From assembly GCA_019114005.1 (NCBI GenBank), contig DXGH01000050.1, positions 1-64,000 on the forward strand: 64,000 bases of DNA, written 5' to 3'. The stretch is from Candidatus Acetatifactor stercoripullorum. GTDB taxonomy: Bacteria; Bacillota; Clostridia; Lachnospirales; Lachnospiraceae. The translations under genes and the position numbers were made by a program. A model generated the notes under the pieces. The model made no database searches. It saw only the letters and a list, made by a program, of their open reading frames with translations, and was not told the DNA's origin. Shown here piece after piece: positions 8,140 to 17,654 of this stretch (its first letter is position 1; each line of letters begins with the position of its first letter).

Positions 8140-11100
8140 TTAGCTTAAAAGCGGCAGGAGAAAGAGGGCGCCCTGATGATCGTCCTGTCTGGTCAGAAGC
8201 TCCTGCAGGAGAGAGGAGGCCTCTTTTTTCTTTTCCTGTTCCCCTAAGGCTGCCAGCCCAAGGCTTCCTAAGGCTCTTAGGTAATTGCAGTACTGGGTGT
8301 TTCGAAGCTTGGGGTTATCCTGATATACTTCGATTTCCGGCAGGGAAACGGCGAAGAAATCATAGGAAATCTGGTCAAATATATGCTGCTCCCCGTAGGA
8401 GATGAGCATGTGGAAGGAGCTGGCCGCTTCTGTGGGATTTCCCAGGCGGACCTGCGCAAGTCCCTGATAAAAAATATAATCGGAGGGCTGGTCATTGTAA
8501 TAGAGAACGGGCTCCGGTTTCCTGGAGCCGGAGGCTGCAAGCTGCCAATAGTGGGCGGCTTTTTCTTTTTGTCCTAATTGCTCTAAGGCAAGCCCCATGT
8601 AATAGTGGGACTGGTTGTCGTGGACATTTGGCAGCTTTCCCTCCCCCAGATTTTCGGGATAAGTAAGGCTTCGTTCCAAAAAGGAAAGGGCGGTCTGGCC
8701 GTCATTTTGCGCAAGGGCCCGTATAGCCAGGCTAATCAAGGCATAGCGGTATTGGGCGCTGACCTTGCCCTCTCCTCCTTCCCAGGGGTGGAACCGGTGG
8801 GAGCAGAGAGCGCTCAGTGCCTCTTCCCATCTGCCCGCACAGTTTAGGAGGGTAATGTAGCGTAGATACAGATCGTCCCTCTGTGCAGTAAGCTTCAGCC
8901 GCTGTTCCAGAAAGCGCAGCCTCTCCTCAAAGGGGATGTGGCATTTTGCGCAGAGCTGGTCATGTTCCAGCAAAAGCCTGGGATAGTCCGGATCCAGGGA
9001 CAGAGCCTTTTTAAGGGAAGCCAAAGCCTTTTGAGGAGCATGCTGCTTGTTGTAATAGGCGATGGACAGGTTGCGAAGGGCCATGGGCAGAGCTTCCTTT
9101 TGGCTCACTGCCTGCTCCCAATGGGCAGCTGCCTTCTCATACTGCTTTTTGTCATAGAAGAGATTACCCAGGTAATAGTGGGCCATAGGCGCACAGGGGA
9201 GGGTGCGGATGGCGGTCTTAAGGATCGCAATCTCCTCCAGCCTGTTGGGGAAGCAGTAATCGGGGGGGAGGCTTTCTGCCTTTTCAAAGGAGCAGAGGGC
9301 AGCCTCCTTTTCCCCGTTCAGATCATAAAAACAGCCCAGATAATAGGACACCATGGGGGAAGAGGCCTTGCAGGCCTCCAGCACGGTTATAGCCTCCGGA
9401 TACAATCCGGCCCCGCTGTAGAGCAGGGAAAGCTCCAGATAATTGTGGGCTTCCTCCCTCATTTTTTCCCGCCATGGGGCCAATTCCTCCTTTTTTTGTG
9501 ACAGCTCCCAGGGCTGCTTTCCAAAGAGAGCCTTCTCAAAAAGGCAGCCCATGTATAAGGGGTCTATCTGAAGGGATTCCTCCAGCAAAGAGCTGTTGTC
9601 CCTTCCAAGTCTGCGAAGCAGGGCTGCCTTCAGGGTTCGCGCCTTCATGTTGTGCCAGTTGCGGACCAGAGACTGATTCACAAAGGAAAGGGCGCTTTGT
9701 GCATCCTTCTGCCGCATAGAGAGACAGGAGAGGCGAAAGAAGGCGCTGCTTTGGGTCTCGGCGCTCCAGGAAGCCTTGTAGTAAGCGTCATAAGCCTCCT
9801 CTAAGAACACAAAGCCGCCGCCATCGGATTTATCCTGAGCATGCTCCACAGACCACAGCAGCTCCAGGGCGAGCCCCAGATTGAAATAGCATTCCCCGTG
9901 GTAGGGGTTGGGATTTTTCCAGGACTGCTTTTGGATGGCCCGGCGGAAATAAGGGATGCTTTCCCGGATATGGCCTCTTTTCAAAAGCAGCAGTCCGTAG
10001 CCGTTGTTCAGCCGGATATCGGAGGGGTCTCTTCGCAGGCCTTCCAGATAATAATCGCCGGGCTCATAGGTGGCGTGGCGGTATTGCTCCAGGTGCAGGG
10101 CGGCAAGGTAGAGCTCCTCGGTGGATTTTAACTCCTCCGGCTGTTTTAAGGCCTCGGCAGGCTCCGGAATGGGCTGGAGCTTTTTTGGGGCTTCGGTGTA
10201 TTGCACAAGCGCCTTTCCCTGGAAGGAGACTGTCACGCTGCAGCCGCACAGGCTTTCGGGCGCAGGAAACTGGGCCTCAAAGAAGCCCTCTGGGGAAAGA
10301 TCGGCTTCCTGTTCAAAGAGCACCTGAGCGTCTTTGGCAACGGTTATTTTGGAGCCGGGGAAGCAGCCGGAGGCGTAGACGCGCACGCAGGCTGTCTGGT
10401 CGTTTGCGGGAAAGAGACCTACGGCTGCGTCTCTTGTGGCGTTGCACACTCTGCCCACCCCCTTGTAGGGCATAAAATACTGGGTAAAGGTTTTTTCCTC
10501 ATAGGGCTTAAGCCAGGAAAAATCAGGCTGATTGTCGGTAAAGACACCGGTCATCAGCTCAATATAGGGGCCGTCCGCATCCGTGAGATTCCTGTCCCAG
10601 CTTTGGCCAAAATCTCCGCTGCCCCAGGTCCATTGCTTTTTGCCGGGGGAGATATGGTGGTCTGCCACATGAAGCAGACCGGCCCCTTGCTTTTCATCAT
10701 AGTTGCCGATAAAGTCAAAATCGGAATGGGCCGCCATGTAGGAGGTGGGAACCTTTATATTCTGATAGCGGGAGATATCCACGCCGGCGGAATAGTCGTA
10801 CTTGTAGTATTCTCCCGTCGCAATGGGAAAGGTAGAGACGGCCCGTCTGCCATGGTCCATTACCGCATTTACATCGGGGGGAAATACGGAATAGGTGTGT
10901 TCGTTTACGGGAACCGCAGGATTGGCCCACCACAGAAAGGTCTGGGGAAGTTCCGTATTGTTAAACAGACGTCCGTTTATCTCTATGTAGGCTTTTCCCG
11001 GATACAGGGAAATGCTGGCCATGCCCTTGGTGCCGTACATTTTGTCAATCTCGCTTAAATATACGCTGCAGGAGCCGTCAGGGTTTTGGGACAGTGTATA

Positions 11101-11505
11101 ATCCACCGGAGAAAAGGTGGAGGGCCTGTGGTGCTGGGGCCAGTTAAACTCAATGCCTCCCGAAATCCAGGGCCCGGTCAGCCCCACCAGGGCCGGCTTG
11201 ATTACATGGTTGTAGTAGATAAAGTCATAGCCGTTGGTTTTATCTAAGGCCCGGTGGATGCGTCCGCCAAGCTGGGGAAGCACCATGACAAAAAGATATT
11301 CGTTTTCCAGACAGACTGCCTGATAGGACACGTCCGTAAGCGTATCGCTCAGCTTCTCTGTCACAGGGAGAGGGTAGACCTTTCCCGTGCTGCCCTGGTA
11401 GGCTCTTTTTTCAATAAATAATGGACTTTTTTCCGCAGGATACACCTGATAGGTGGGAAGGGTAAGACTCTCCTCCCATATTTTTACAGAACCTTTTGCA
11501 GACAT
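8140..11505 (-). CDS. DUF5107 domain protein with C-terminal TPR repeats
   Basis: A 1121-aa cytoplasmic protein. Residues about 40-350 match the DUF5107 pattern (GGRIHRALDKTNGYDFIYYN, ISGGIEFNWPQHHRPSTFSPVDY, KQWTWGSGDFGQSWDRNLTD), a probable carbohydrate-binding or hydrolytic beta-rich domain. Residues about 440-1121 are a long run of tetratricopeptide-like helices (for example LNNGYGLLLLKRGHIRESIPYFRRAI). It is divergent from the AraC regulator and the GH2 gene, which supports a role in using a plant or host glycan. AAAGGAG precedes the ATG. No signal peptide is seen. Confidence 0.85.
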   Translation of the reverse strand: MSAKGSVKIWEESLTLPTYQVYPAEKSPLFIEKRAYQGSTGKVYPLPVTEKLSDTLTDVSYQAVCLENEYLFVMVLPQLGGRIHRALDKTNGYDFIYYNHVIKPALVGLTGPWISGGIEFNWPQHHRPSTFSPVDYTLSQNPDGSCSVYLSEIDKMYGTKGMASISLYPGKAYIEINGRLFNNTELPQTFLWWANPAVPVNEHTYSVFPPDVNAVMDHGRRAVSTFPIATGEYYKYDYSAGVDISRYQNIKVPTSYMAAHSDFDFIGNYDEKQGAGLLHVADHHISPGKKQWTWGSGDFGQSWDRNLTDADGPYIELMTGVFTDNQPDFSWLKPYEEKTFTQYFMPYKGVGRVCNATRDAAVGLFPANDQTACVRVYASGCFPGSKITVAKDAQVLFEQEADLSPEGFFEAQFPAPESLCGCSVTVSFQGKALVQYTEAPKKLQPIPEPAEALKQPEELKSTEELYLAALHLEQYRHATYEPGDYYLEGLRRDPSDIRLNNGYGLLLLKRGHIRESIPYFRRAIQKQSWKNPNPYHGECYFNLGLALELLWSVEHAQDKSDGGGFVFLEEAYDAYYKASWSAETQSSAFFRLSCLSMRQKDAQSALSFVNQSLVRNWHNMKARTLKAALLRRLGRDNSSLLEESLQIDPLYMGCLFEKALFGKQPWELSQKKEELAPWREKMREEAHNYLELSLLYSGAGLYPEAITVLEACKASSPMVSYYLGCFYDLNGEKEAALCSFEKAESLPPDYCFPNRLEEIAILKTAIRTLPCAPMAHYYLGNLFYDKKQYEKAAAHWEQAVSQKEALPMALRNLSIAYYNKQHAPQKALASLKKALSLDPDYPRLLLEHDQLCAKCHIPFEERLRFLEQRLKLTAQRDDLYLRYITLLNCAGRWEEALSALCSHRFHPWEGGEGKVSAQYRYALISLAIRALAQNDGQTALSFLERSLTYPENLGEGKLPNVHDNQSHYYMGLALEQLGQKEKAAHYWQLAASGSRKPEPVLYYNDQPSDYIFYQGLAQVRLGNPTEAASSFHMLISYGEQHIFDQISYDFFAVSLPEIEVYQDNPKLRNTQYCNYLRALGSLGLAALGEQEKKKEASSLLQELLTRQDDHQGALFLLPLLS

Positions 11506-11524
11506 AGGAGCTCCTTTCTTTCAG

Positions 11525-11666
11525 TAGGTAATTGCGAAACTCGCTCCCTAGTATCAAAAACTGGACATAATAACCAAAATAAGGGTGACTAGCCACTGCT
11601 TCGGAACCCGTTTTTGGTTATTATGACCGGGTTCGTGACTTTGTTAGCGAGTTTCGCAAACGCCTA
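11525..11666. repeat. MITE-like palindromic element, 142 bp
   Basis: The ends are inverted repeats. The left end (11525-11545) and the reverse complement of the right end (11646-11666) share the core TTGCGAAACTCGCT. Inside lies a second, perfect 14-bp inverted repeat: CATAATAACCAAAA (11566-11579) against 11612-11625. The element carries no ORF. A 21-bp relative of the left end (19 of 21 bases) occurs at 36906-36926. It fills most of the intergenic space 11506-11860 between the divergent DUF5107 and AraC genes. Beyond it I see only an AT-rich promoter zone. Confidence 0.7.
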
Positions 11667-11860
11667 AATATAAATATTTTTGACTGATGGTGCTTTCAGC
11701 ATAGCATGAAAGAGGCAGGAAGAGGAATATCATATCCTTGTTTTTCATGGACAATATTCCACAAACGTGATAGGCTTTAAGAAAAGCGAGAAAAGGAAGC
11801 GGAAAGACGGTGGAATACAGAGAGGAAGGAACCAAAAGAGAGGGCTTTCGGGGAGAGCGC

Positions 11861-12733
11861 ATGATTGTGCTTCCCACGGAGGCATTTGCGGAATATGCGG
11901 CTCATCCGCTGGTGAGACGGATGTATCTGACAGATGTGGGCTTTTTCCCAAGGGCAAAAAGGCATTACCGGGAGAGGACGGAGGGGATAGAGGAGTATAT
12001 TTTTCTGTACTGCACGGAGGGAAGGGGCAGCGTGGAAATCCGGGAAAAGGAAGGATATGGGTGGAAGAAATATCCTCTTGGTCAGAGAGAGGCTGTCTGT
12101 ATTCCCGCAGGCTGCGGCCACCGCTATTATGCGGATGAGAAGAATCCCTGGAGTATTCTGTGGGTGCATTTTAAGGGAGAGGATGCGCAGCTTTTTCCCT
12201 TAGAGCAGTGCATGGTAGCACATTTTGCATCAGAGCATGCCTCCAATCGTATGCTGTTTTTGTTTGAGCTTTTGTTCCGGGTGCTGGAGGCAAACTATAC
12301 TCTTGGTAATCTTATTTATATTTCCCAGGTGCTGGAGCTGATTCTGGCGGAGACCTATTATCGGGAGAAGCATAATACCACGGGGGAGCAGAACAAGCTT
12401 GTGACCAGCGTGATACGATATATGTATGCCCATGTGCAGGAAAATCTTTCCATGGAGCAGATTGCAGAGCATTTTCAGCTGTCTAAAAGCTATCTGCATG
12501 TGATTTTTCAGAAATATACCGGGCGGGCTCCTATGGAATTTTTCACAAGGCTGAAGCTTACGGAGGCCTGCAAGCTGCTTCGCTCCACAGATCTCTATAT
12601 TTATGAGGTGGCCCACAGGCTGGGCTATCAGGATCCATACTACTTTTCCCGGTGCTTTCATAAAGAGGTGGGAATTTCCCCAAAGGAATACAGACACAGT
12701 GACTATGCCTATTTGGAGGAGGGTGGAGAATAA
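11861..12733 (+). CDS. AraC-family transcriptional regulator
   Basis: A 290-aa regulator. The N-terminal half is a cupin-like sensor (EEYIFLYCTEGRGSVEIREKEG...AVCIPAGCGHRYYADE). The C-terminal ~100 residues are a double helix-turn-helix: LSMEQIAEHFQLSKSYLHVIFQKYTG, then EVAHRLGYQDPYYFSRCFHKEVGISPKEYR. ATG 11861 with GGGGAG upstream is preferred to a GTG at 11810. Its stop overlaps the GH2 start (TAATG), so the regulator and the enzyme are coupled. It likely senses a sugar derived from the substrate of the following hydrolases. Confidence 0.92.
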   Translation: MIVLPTEAFAEYAAHPLVRRMYLTDVGFFPRAKRHYRERTEGIEEYIFLYCTEGRGSVEIREKEGYGWKKYPLGQREAVCIPAGCGHRYYADEKNPWSILWVHFKGEDAQLFPLEQCMVAHFASEHASNRMLFLFELLFRVLEANYTLGNLIYISQVLELILAETYYREKHNTTGEQNKLVTSVIRYMYAHVQENLSMEQIAEHFQLSKSYLHVIFQKYTGRAPMEFFTRLKLTEACKLLRSTDLYIYEVAHRLGYQDPYYFSRCFHKEVGISPKEYRHSDYAYLEEGGE

Positions 12734-15555
12734 TGCAAATACAGCTGAAAAGAATGCTTCAGGGCACCTGGAAATTTGGGTTTGAGAAGGGGGAAAGTGC
12801 GGGGGAGAAAAGCCAAGGGCTTCCCGAGCTTAATGACACCATAGAACTGCCCTCAACCACGGAAATCAGCAAGAAAGGGAGCTTTGGGCCCAAGGAGGGT
12901 CAGACCCTGTTTTTGAGCAGGAAATATCCCTTTACAGGCAGGGCGCACTATGAAAGAGAAATTGAAATTCCAAAGGAGTGGGCGGGCCATCCTATCTTTC
13001 TTTTTCTGGAGCGCACCAAATACACAGAGGTTTATGTGGACGGAAAATGGGTATCAGGCTCCCATGAGACCCTGATTCCCCAGAGGCACGAGCTCACAGA
13101 GGCCTTGGGGGACGCCGGAAAGCATTTGCTCCGGATTGTGGTGGACAATGATCTGGCCTCCAAGGAGGATTTCCCGGAAAGCCTCCTTAAGGGGCATCAG
13201 TATACGGAGCATACCCAGACCAACTGGAACGGAATACTGGGAGAAATCTATCTGGAAAAGGGAGAGGAAGGAAGCTGGGAGATTCCCCAGATTGTGGGAG
13301 ATGAAAACGCCGGAGGCTTTTTTATCCGCACAAGGGAAGGAGAGAGCATCACAGTATGGGGGTATAGAAGCGACGGCCTGCCGCTGGCAGAAAGGGAGCT
13401 GAAATGCAGCGAAATACAGGGAACCCGCCAGGCCTTTTATGCGCTTTGGCAGGAGGGGGAGGATGCGCAGAAAAAGACAGAGCTGCTTTGTCTCTGGGAT
13501 GAATTCCATCCTGTTTTTTACCGGCTTTTTCTCATTGTCACAGACAAAAGAGGAGGCAGGCAGCAGTATGAGCAAAATGCGGGAATTTTTGGGCAGGAGA
13601 TCAGAGATAAAAGAATTGTGAGAAACGGTGTGCCCGTGTTTTTGCGGGGGACTGTGGACTGCTGCATCTATCCAAGGACCGGCGCATGCCCCATGGACAA
13701 GGAAAGCTGGCTTAAGATATTTGATCTGTATCAGCAGTACGGCCTGAATCACTGCCGGTTTCACAGCTGGTGTCCTCCAGAGGCGGCCTTTGCGGCGGCG
13801 GATGAGAAAGGCATCTATCTTCAGGTGGAGCTTTCAAACTTTGCAGCCGCCCTGTATGGGGAGAAGGATAAAAGGTGTGATAAGGCTCTGTATGCGTACA
13901 TTTACGATCAGGCGAAAAAGGTGCTTGCCTTTTATGGCAATCATCCTTCTTTTCTGCTGTTTGCGGCAGGAAACGAGATGACGGGGGATTTGCGGGAATT
14001 TGAAAGGCTGATCAGGCAGCTTAGAAGCATCCGGCCGGATAAGCTGTATACCCAGGGGGCCAATAATTTTCTGGAGCATCCCGTCTGCAGCGGTGCGGAC
14101 GACTGCTGGATCATCATGCGGACGGATGAAAAAACCAATATCAGAGCCTCCTTTTCCTTTGGAGACCTGCCCCTGGGATATCTGCAGACACAGGAAGAGC
14201 CCTCTACCCTGCACGATTACAGCGCGGGAGTAGGGCAGTCCCCCCTTCCCCTGATCTCCCACGAGATTGGCCAGTATCAATGCTATCCAAACTACAGGGA
14301 GATTCCCAAGTACACAGGCCCTTTGTCTCCTGAAAATTTAAAGCAGTTTCAAAAAAGGCTGGAAGAGGCCGGTATGGGTGATATGGCGGACAGATTTTTT
14401 CAGGCCAGCGGCAGGCTGGCGGTGCAGTGCTACAGAGAGGAGATAGAAGCGGCCCTGCGCACCAGGGATATGGCGGGCTTTCAGCTTCTGGGCCTGCAGG
14501 ATTTTCCCGGACAGGGAACGGCTCTTGTGGGAATTCTGGACAGCTTTCTGGATTCCAAGGGACTGATTACGCCAGAGGAATTCAGAAGATTTTGCGCCCC
14601 CAGGGTGCTTCTTGCCAAATTTCCCCGCTATGTGTGGCAGGAGCAGGAGACGTTTGAGGGGGAGATTTTCCTTGCGGATTTTGGTCCGGAAAGCGCAGCG
14701 GATGCAGCATGGAGAGCGGGGCAGTATGACGTGGAGGTAATTTTATATTCCTGGGAAAACCAAGTGCTTGGCCAGGCTCATCTTAAGGGAAGCGGCAGTC
14801 CGGGAAAACTTACCGCATTGGGCCCAGTGCATTTTGCACTTCCCAGGGTGGAGCAGGCGGCTGTCATGCGCCTTGTGCTGCGTATGGGAGAGGTGGAAAA
14901 TGAATATCCTTTGTGGATATACAAAAGGCTGCCGGAAAAAAGCGGACAGGACAGCCGGGAAAAATGGATGGGGATAGATTCTAAAAGGGGGATTTTCATC
15001 ACAGACCGGCTGGATCAGAGCGGAGAGGATTTTTTAAAGCAGGGCGGAAGGGTTGTGCTCTTTTCTGATAAGGCGAAGGAAGGGTACAGCGTTCCCGGAG
15101 CCTTTGCCCCTGATTTCTGGTGCTGGCCCATGTTCAGAGACGCCTGCGCAGCGAAGGGACTTCCCGTGGCTCCCGGCACTCTGGGAATGGTCTGTGACAG
15201 CGCCCATCCTGCCTTTCGTGGCTTTCCCACAGAGGATTACGCCCAGTGGCAGTGGCAGCCCCTGTTGTATAACAGCAGGCCGGTGATTTTGGACGGCTGG
15301 GGAGCTGCAATTACTCCCATTGTGCAGATCATAGACAATTTCGAGCGAAATCATAAGCTTTCCTACCTTTTGGAAGCAAGGGTAAAAGAGGGAGGCAGCT
15401 TGCTTTTCTGCGCCGGGGATGTGCTGGGGCATATGGACAGACCTCAGGTGAGACAGTTTTATGAAAGCATCGTAGCTTATGCCGCTTCAGAGGACTTTGC
15501 GCCTGCGGCGGAAATTGCCCTGGAGGAGATTAAGGGTATATTTGTGAATGAGTGA
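12733..15555 (+). CDS. Glycoside hydrolase family 2 protein (beta-galactosidase-like)
   Basis: A 940-aa cytoplasmic hydrolase without a signal peptide. The N-terminal jelly-roll domain is visible (PFTGRAHYEREIEIPKEW, ERTKYTEVYVDGKWV, TNWNGILGEIYL). The TIM barrel carries GNEMTG, with likely acid/base Glu415, and SHEIGQY, with likely nucleophile Glu511. These fit the GH2 pair of glutamates. A further C-terminal region of about 300 aa is less typical. Exact specificity (galactoside, glucuronide, mannoside) is not decided. It is coupled to the upstream AraC gene by a 1-nt overlap. Confidence 0.85.
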   Translation: MQIQLKRMLQGTWKFGFEKGESAGEKSQGLPELNDTIELPSTTEISKKGSFGPKEGQTLFLSRKYPFTGRAHYEREIEIPKEWAGHPIFLFLERTKYTEVYVDGKWVSGSHETLIPQRHELTEALGDAGKHLLRIVVDNDLASKEDFPESLLKGHQYTEHTQTNWNGILGEIYLEKGEEGSWEIPQIVGDENAGGFFIRTREGESITVWGYRSDGLPLAERELKCSEIQGTRQAFYALWQEGEDAQKKTELLCLWDEFHPVFYRLFLIVTDKRGGRQQYEQNAGIFGQEIRDKRIVRNGVPVFLRGTVDCCIYPRTGACPMDKESWLKIFDLYQQYGLNHCRFHSWCPPEAAFAAADEKGIYLQVELSNFAAALYGEKDKRCDKALYAYIYDQAKKVLAFYGNHPSFLLFAAGNEMTGDLREFERLIRQLRSIRPDKLYTQGANNFLEHPVCSGADDCWIIMRTDEKTNIRASFSFGDLPLGYLQTQEEPSTLHDYSAGVGQSPLPLISHEIGQYQCYPNYREIPKYTGPLSPENLKQFQKRLEEAGMGDMADRFFQASGRLAVQCYREEIEAALRTRDMAGFQLLGLQDFPGQGTALVGILDSFLDSKGLITPEEFRRFCAPRVLLAKFPRYVWQEQETFEGEIFLADFGPESAADAAWRAGQYDVEVILYSWENQVLGQAHLKGSGSPGKLTALGPVHFALPRVEQAAVMRLVLRMGEVENEYPLWIYKRLPEKSGQDSREKWMGIDSKRGIFITDRLDQSGEDFLKQGGRVVLFSDKAKEGYSVPGAFAPDFWCWPMFRDACAAKGLPVAPGTLGMVCDSAHPAFRGFPTEDYAQWQWQPLLYNSRPVILDGWGAAITPIVQIIDNFERNHKLSYLLEARVKEGGSLLFCAGDVLGHMDRPQVRQFYESIVAYAASEDFAPAAEIALEEIKGIFVNE

Positions 15556-15630
15556 CGGCTGGAAACGCTCCAGCCCGCGCCAGGGCGCTTTTCGAATATA
15601 GACTTGAATCATGATTACGGAGGGTATCAT

Positions 15631-17640
15631 ATGGGATTTTTTGAGCAGGAAGAAAAAAAGCTGATTTTCAGGGAAAACGGAGAGACAGTCTGGGTGGAAA
15701 CCTGGGGGAATGATAGTCTGCGGGTACGTTCCGCCATGCTCAGTGATGTGGCAGAGGGCAGTGTGGCATTATTGGAAAACAGCAAAGACACTCAGAGTAA
15801 AGCTGCTATTGCGATTGAGGAATGGGAAGCCTCCATCACCAACGGTAATATCAAGGCAGTGCTTACGGTGCAGCCCTGGGGACATGCATTACAAATGGCG
15901 TTTTATAACGGAAAGGGAGAATTGCTGCTTAGGGAAATCAGCAATGGTGGCGCCCTGACACGCAAAGCACGTCATTTTAAGCCCTTGCAGGGTGGAGATT
16001 TCCGGTTGAAGGTTAGTTTTGAAGGGCAGCCCGGTGAGAAAATTTATGGCATGGGGCAGTATCAGCAGGAGCGCATGGATTTGAAGGGGTGTAACCTGGA
16101 GCTGGCACATCGCAATTCTCAGGCAAGTATACCGTTTTATTTGTCCAACAGAGGATACGGTTTCCTATGGCATAATGCAGCCATCGGCGAAGTCTCTTTT
16201 GGAGAAAATGTGATGACCTGGGTGGCAGAGTCTACAAGGCAGATGGATTACTGGATTACCGCAGGGGATACCCCGGCAAGTATAGAAGAGCATTTTGCGG
16301 ATGCTGTGGGCAAGGCGCCTGTGATGCCGGAATATGGTTTGGGATTTTGGCAGTGTAAACTGCGCTATTACAATCAGCAGCAGGTGCTGGATGTGGCGGC
16401 GGAATATTGCCGGAGAGGAATTCCGCTGGATGTGCTTGTGATTGACTATTATCATTGGCCCAGATGCGGCGACTGGCGTTTTGATGAAGAGTATTTTCCT
16501 AATCCGGCGGAAATGGTACAAAAACTTCATGACATGGGGATAGAGACCATGGTATCCATATGGCCTCAGGTGGATTGGCGCAGTGAGAATTATGAGGAAA
16601 TGAAACAACAGGGATTACTGGTGAAATCCAACATCGGAATTGATGTGCAGATGCTGTTCCATGGCAACAATGTGTTTATGGATGCCACCAATCCCCGTAC
16701 CAGAGCCTATGTCTGGGAGAAGTGTAAGAAAAACTATGCGGATTTGGGGATTCATACCTTTTGGCTGGATGAGGCGGAGCCGGAGTTTACCACCTATGAA
16801 TTTGACAATTATCGGTATCATGCGGGTCCCGTGGCCAGTGTGGGTAATATTTATCCCAGAGAGTATGCAAGGTTGTTTTACGAAGGCCAAAAGCAGAACG
16901 GCCAGCAGGAGATTGTAAATCTCATTCGCTGCGCATGGGTAGGCAGCCAGAAATATGGCGCACTGGTATGGTCGGGGGATATTATGTCCGATTATGCGGA
17001 TTTCAGAAAGCAGATTTGTGCCGGTATCCATATGGGAGTGGCAGGTATCCCGTGGTGGACCACGGATATCGGCGGTTTTCACGGCGGATGGATAGAAAAC
17101 GAAGATTTCAGAGAACTTTTAGTGAGATGGTTCCAGTTTGGCGCCTTCTGCCCTGTTATGCGTCTTCATGGATGCAGACAGCCTGCCACACAGATTGTAA
17201 ATAAGGCAGGTGAGGTCAGAGAGCAGACCGGTGCCGATAATGAGGTGTGGAGCTTCGGAGAGGAAGCGACTCCTATCCTCGTTAAATATATTCAAGTGCG
17301 GGAGCGGATGAGAGACTATACCAGAGAGCTGATGCGGGAGGCTCATGAGAAGGGAACTCCAATTATGCGTGGTCTGTTTTATGAATTCCCGGAGGATGAG
17401 GCTTGTTGGGATTGTAAAGATGCCTACCTGTTTGGAAGTGATATTCTGGTGGCGCCTGTCTGTCATGAGCATGCTTTTGGCAGGGAGGTGTATCTGCCTG
17501 CTGGAGCAAACTGGACCTGTGTATCCACCGGTATGGTTTATGAGGGAGGTCAGAGTGTCTGGGTGGATGCACCGCTGGATACGATTCCGTTGTTCCTGAG
17601 GGAAGGCAGACAGCAGTACTTGTTAGAGATGCTGGGGTAA
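15631..17640 (+). CDS. Glycoside hydrolase family 31 (alpha-glucosidase/alpha-xylosidase type)
   Basis: A 669-aa GH31 enzyme that cleaves alpha-linked glucose, xylose or similar residues. GH31 marks are GKIYGMGQYQQERMDL-like N-terminal sandwich sequence, VIDYYHWPRCGDWRF, FWLDEAEPE with nucleophile Asp380, and VWSGDI with acid/base Asp450, then GIPWWTTDIGGF. There is no signal peptide. ATG 15631 follows ACGGAGGG by 7 nt, and an in-frame TTG at 15604 is rejected. It is 75 nt after GH2 and 14 nt before the next gene, so part of the same catabolic unit. Confidence 0.93.
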   Translation: MGFFEQEEKKLIFRENGETVWVETWGNDSLRVRSAMLSDVAEGSVALLENSKDTQSKAAIAIEEWEASITNGNIKAVLTVQPWGHALQMAFYNGKGELLLREISNGGALTRKARHFKPLQGGDFRLKVSFEGQPGEKIYGMGQYQQERMDLKGCNLELAHRNSQASIPFYLSNRGYGFLWHNAAIGEVSFGENVMTWVAESTRQMDYWITAGDTPASIEEHFADAVGKAPVMPEYGLGFWQCKLRYYNQQQVLDVAAEYCRRGIPLDVLVIDYYHWPRCGDWRFDEEYFPNPAEMVQKLHDMGIETMVSIWPQVDWRSENYEEMKQQGLLVKSNIGIDVQMLFHGNNVFMDATNPRTRAYVWEKCKKNYADLGIHTFWLDEAEPEFTTYEFDNYRYHAGPVASVGNIYPREYARLFYEGQKQNGQQEIVNLIRCAWVGSQKYGALVWSGDIMSDYADFRKQICAGIHMGVAGIPWWTTDIGGFHGGWIENEDFRELLVRWFQFGAFCPVMRLHGCRQPATQIVNKAGEVREQTGADNEVWSFGEEATPILVKYIQVRERMRDYTRELMREAHEKGTPIMRGLFYEFPEDEACWDCKDAYLFGSDILVAPVCHEHAFGREVYLPAGANWTCVSTGMVYEGGQSVWVDAPLDTIPLFLREGRQQYLLEMLG

Positions 17641-17654
17641 AGAGGAGAAAGTGA

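Noticed and set aside
10201-11058. A 285-codon plus-strand frame antisense to the DUF5107 gene
   Set aside because: Shadow of a conserved gene, with Gly/Val-rich composition typical of reverse reading.
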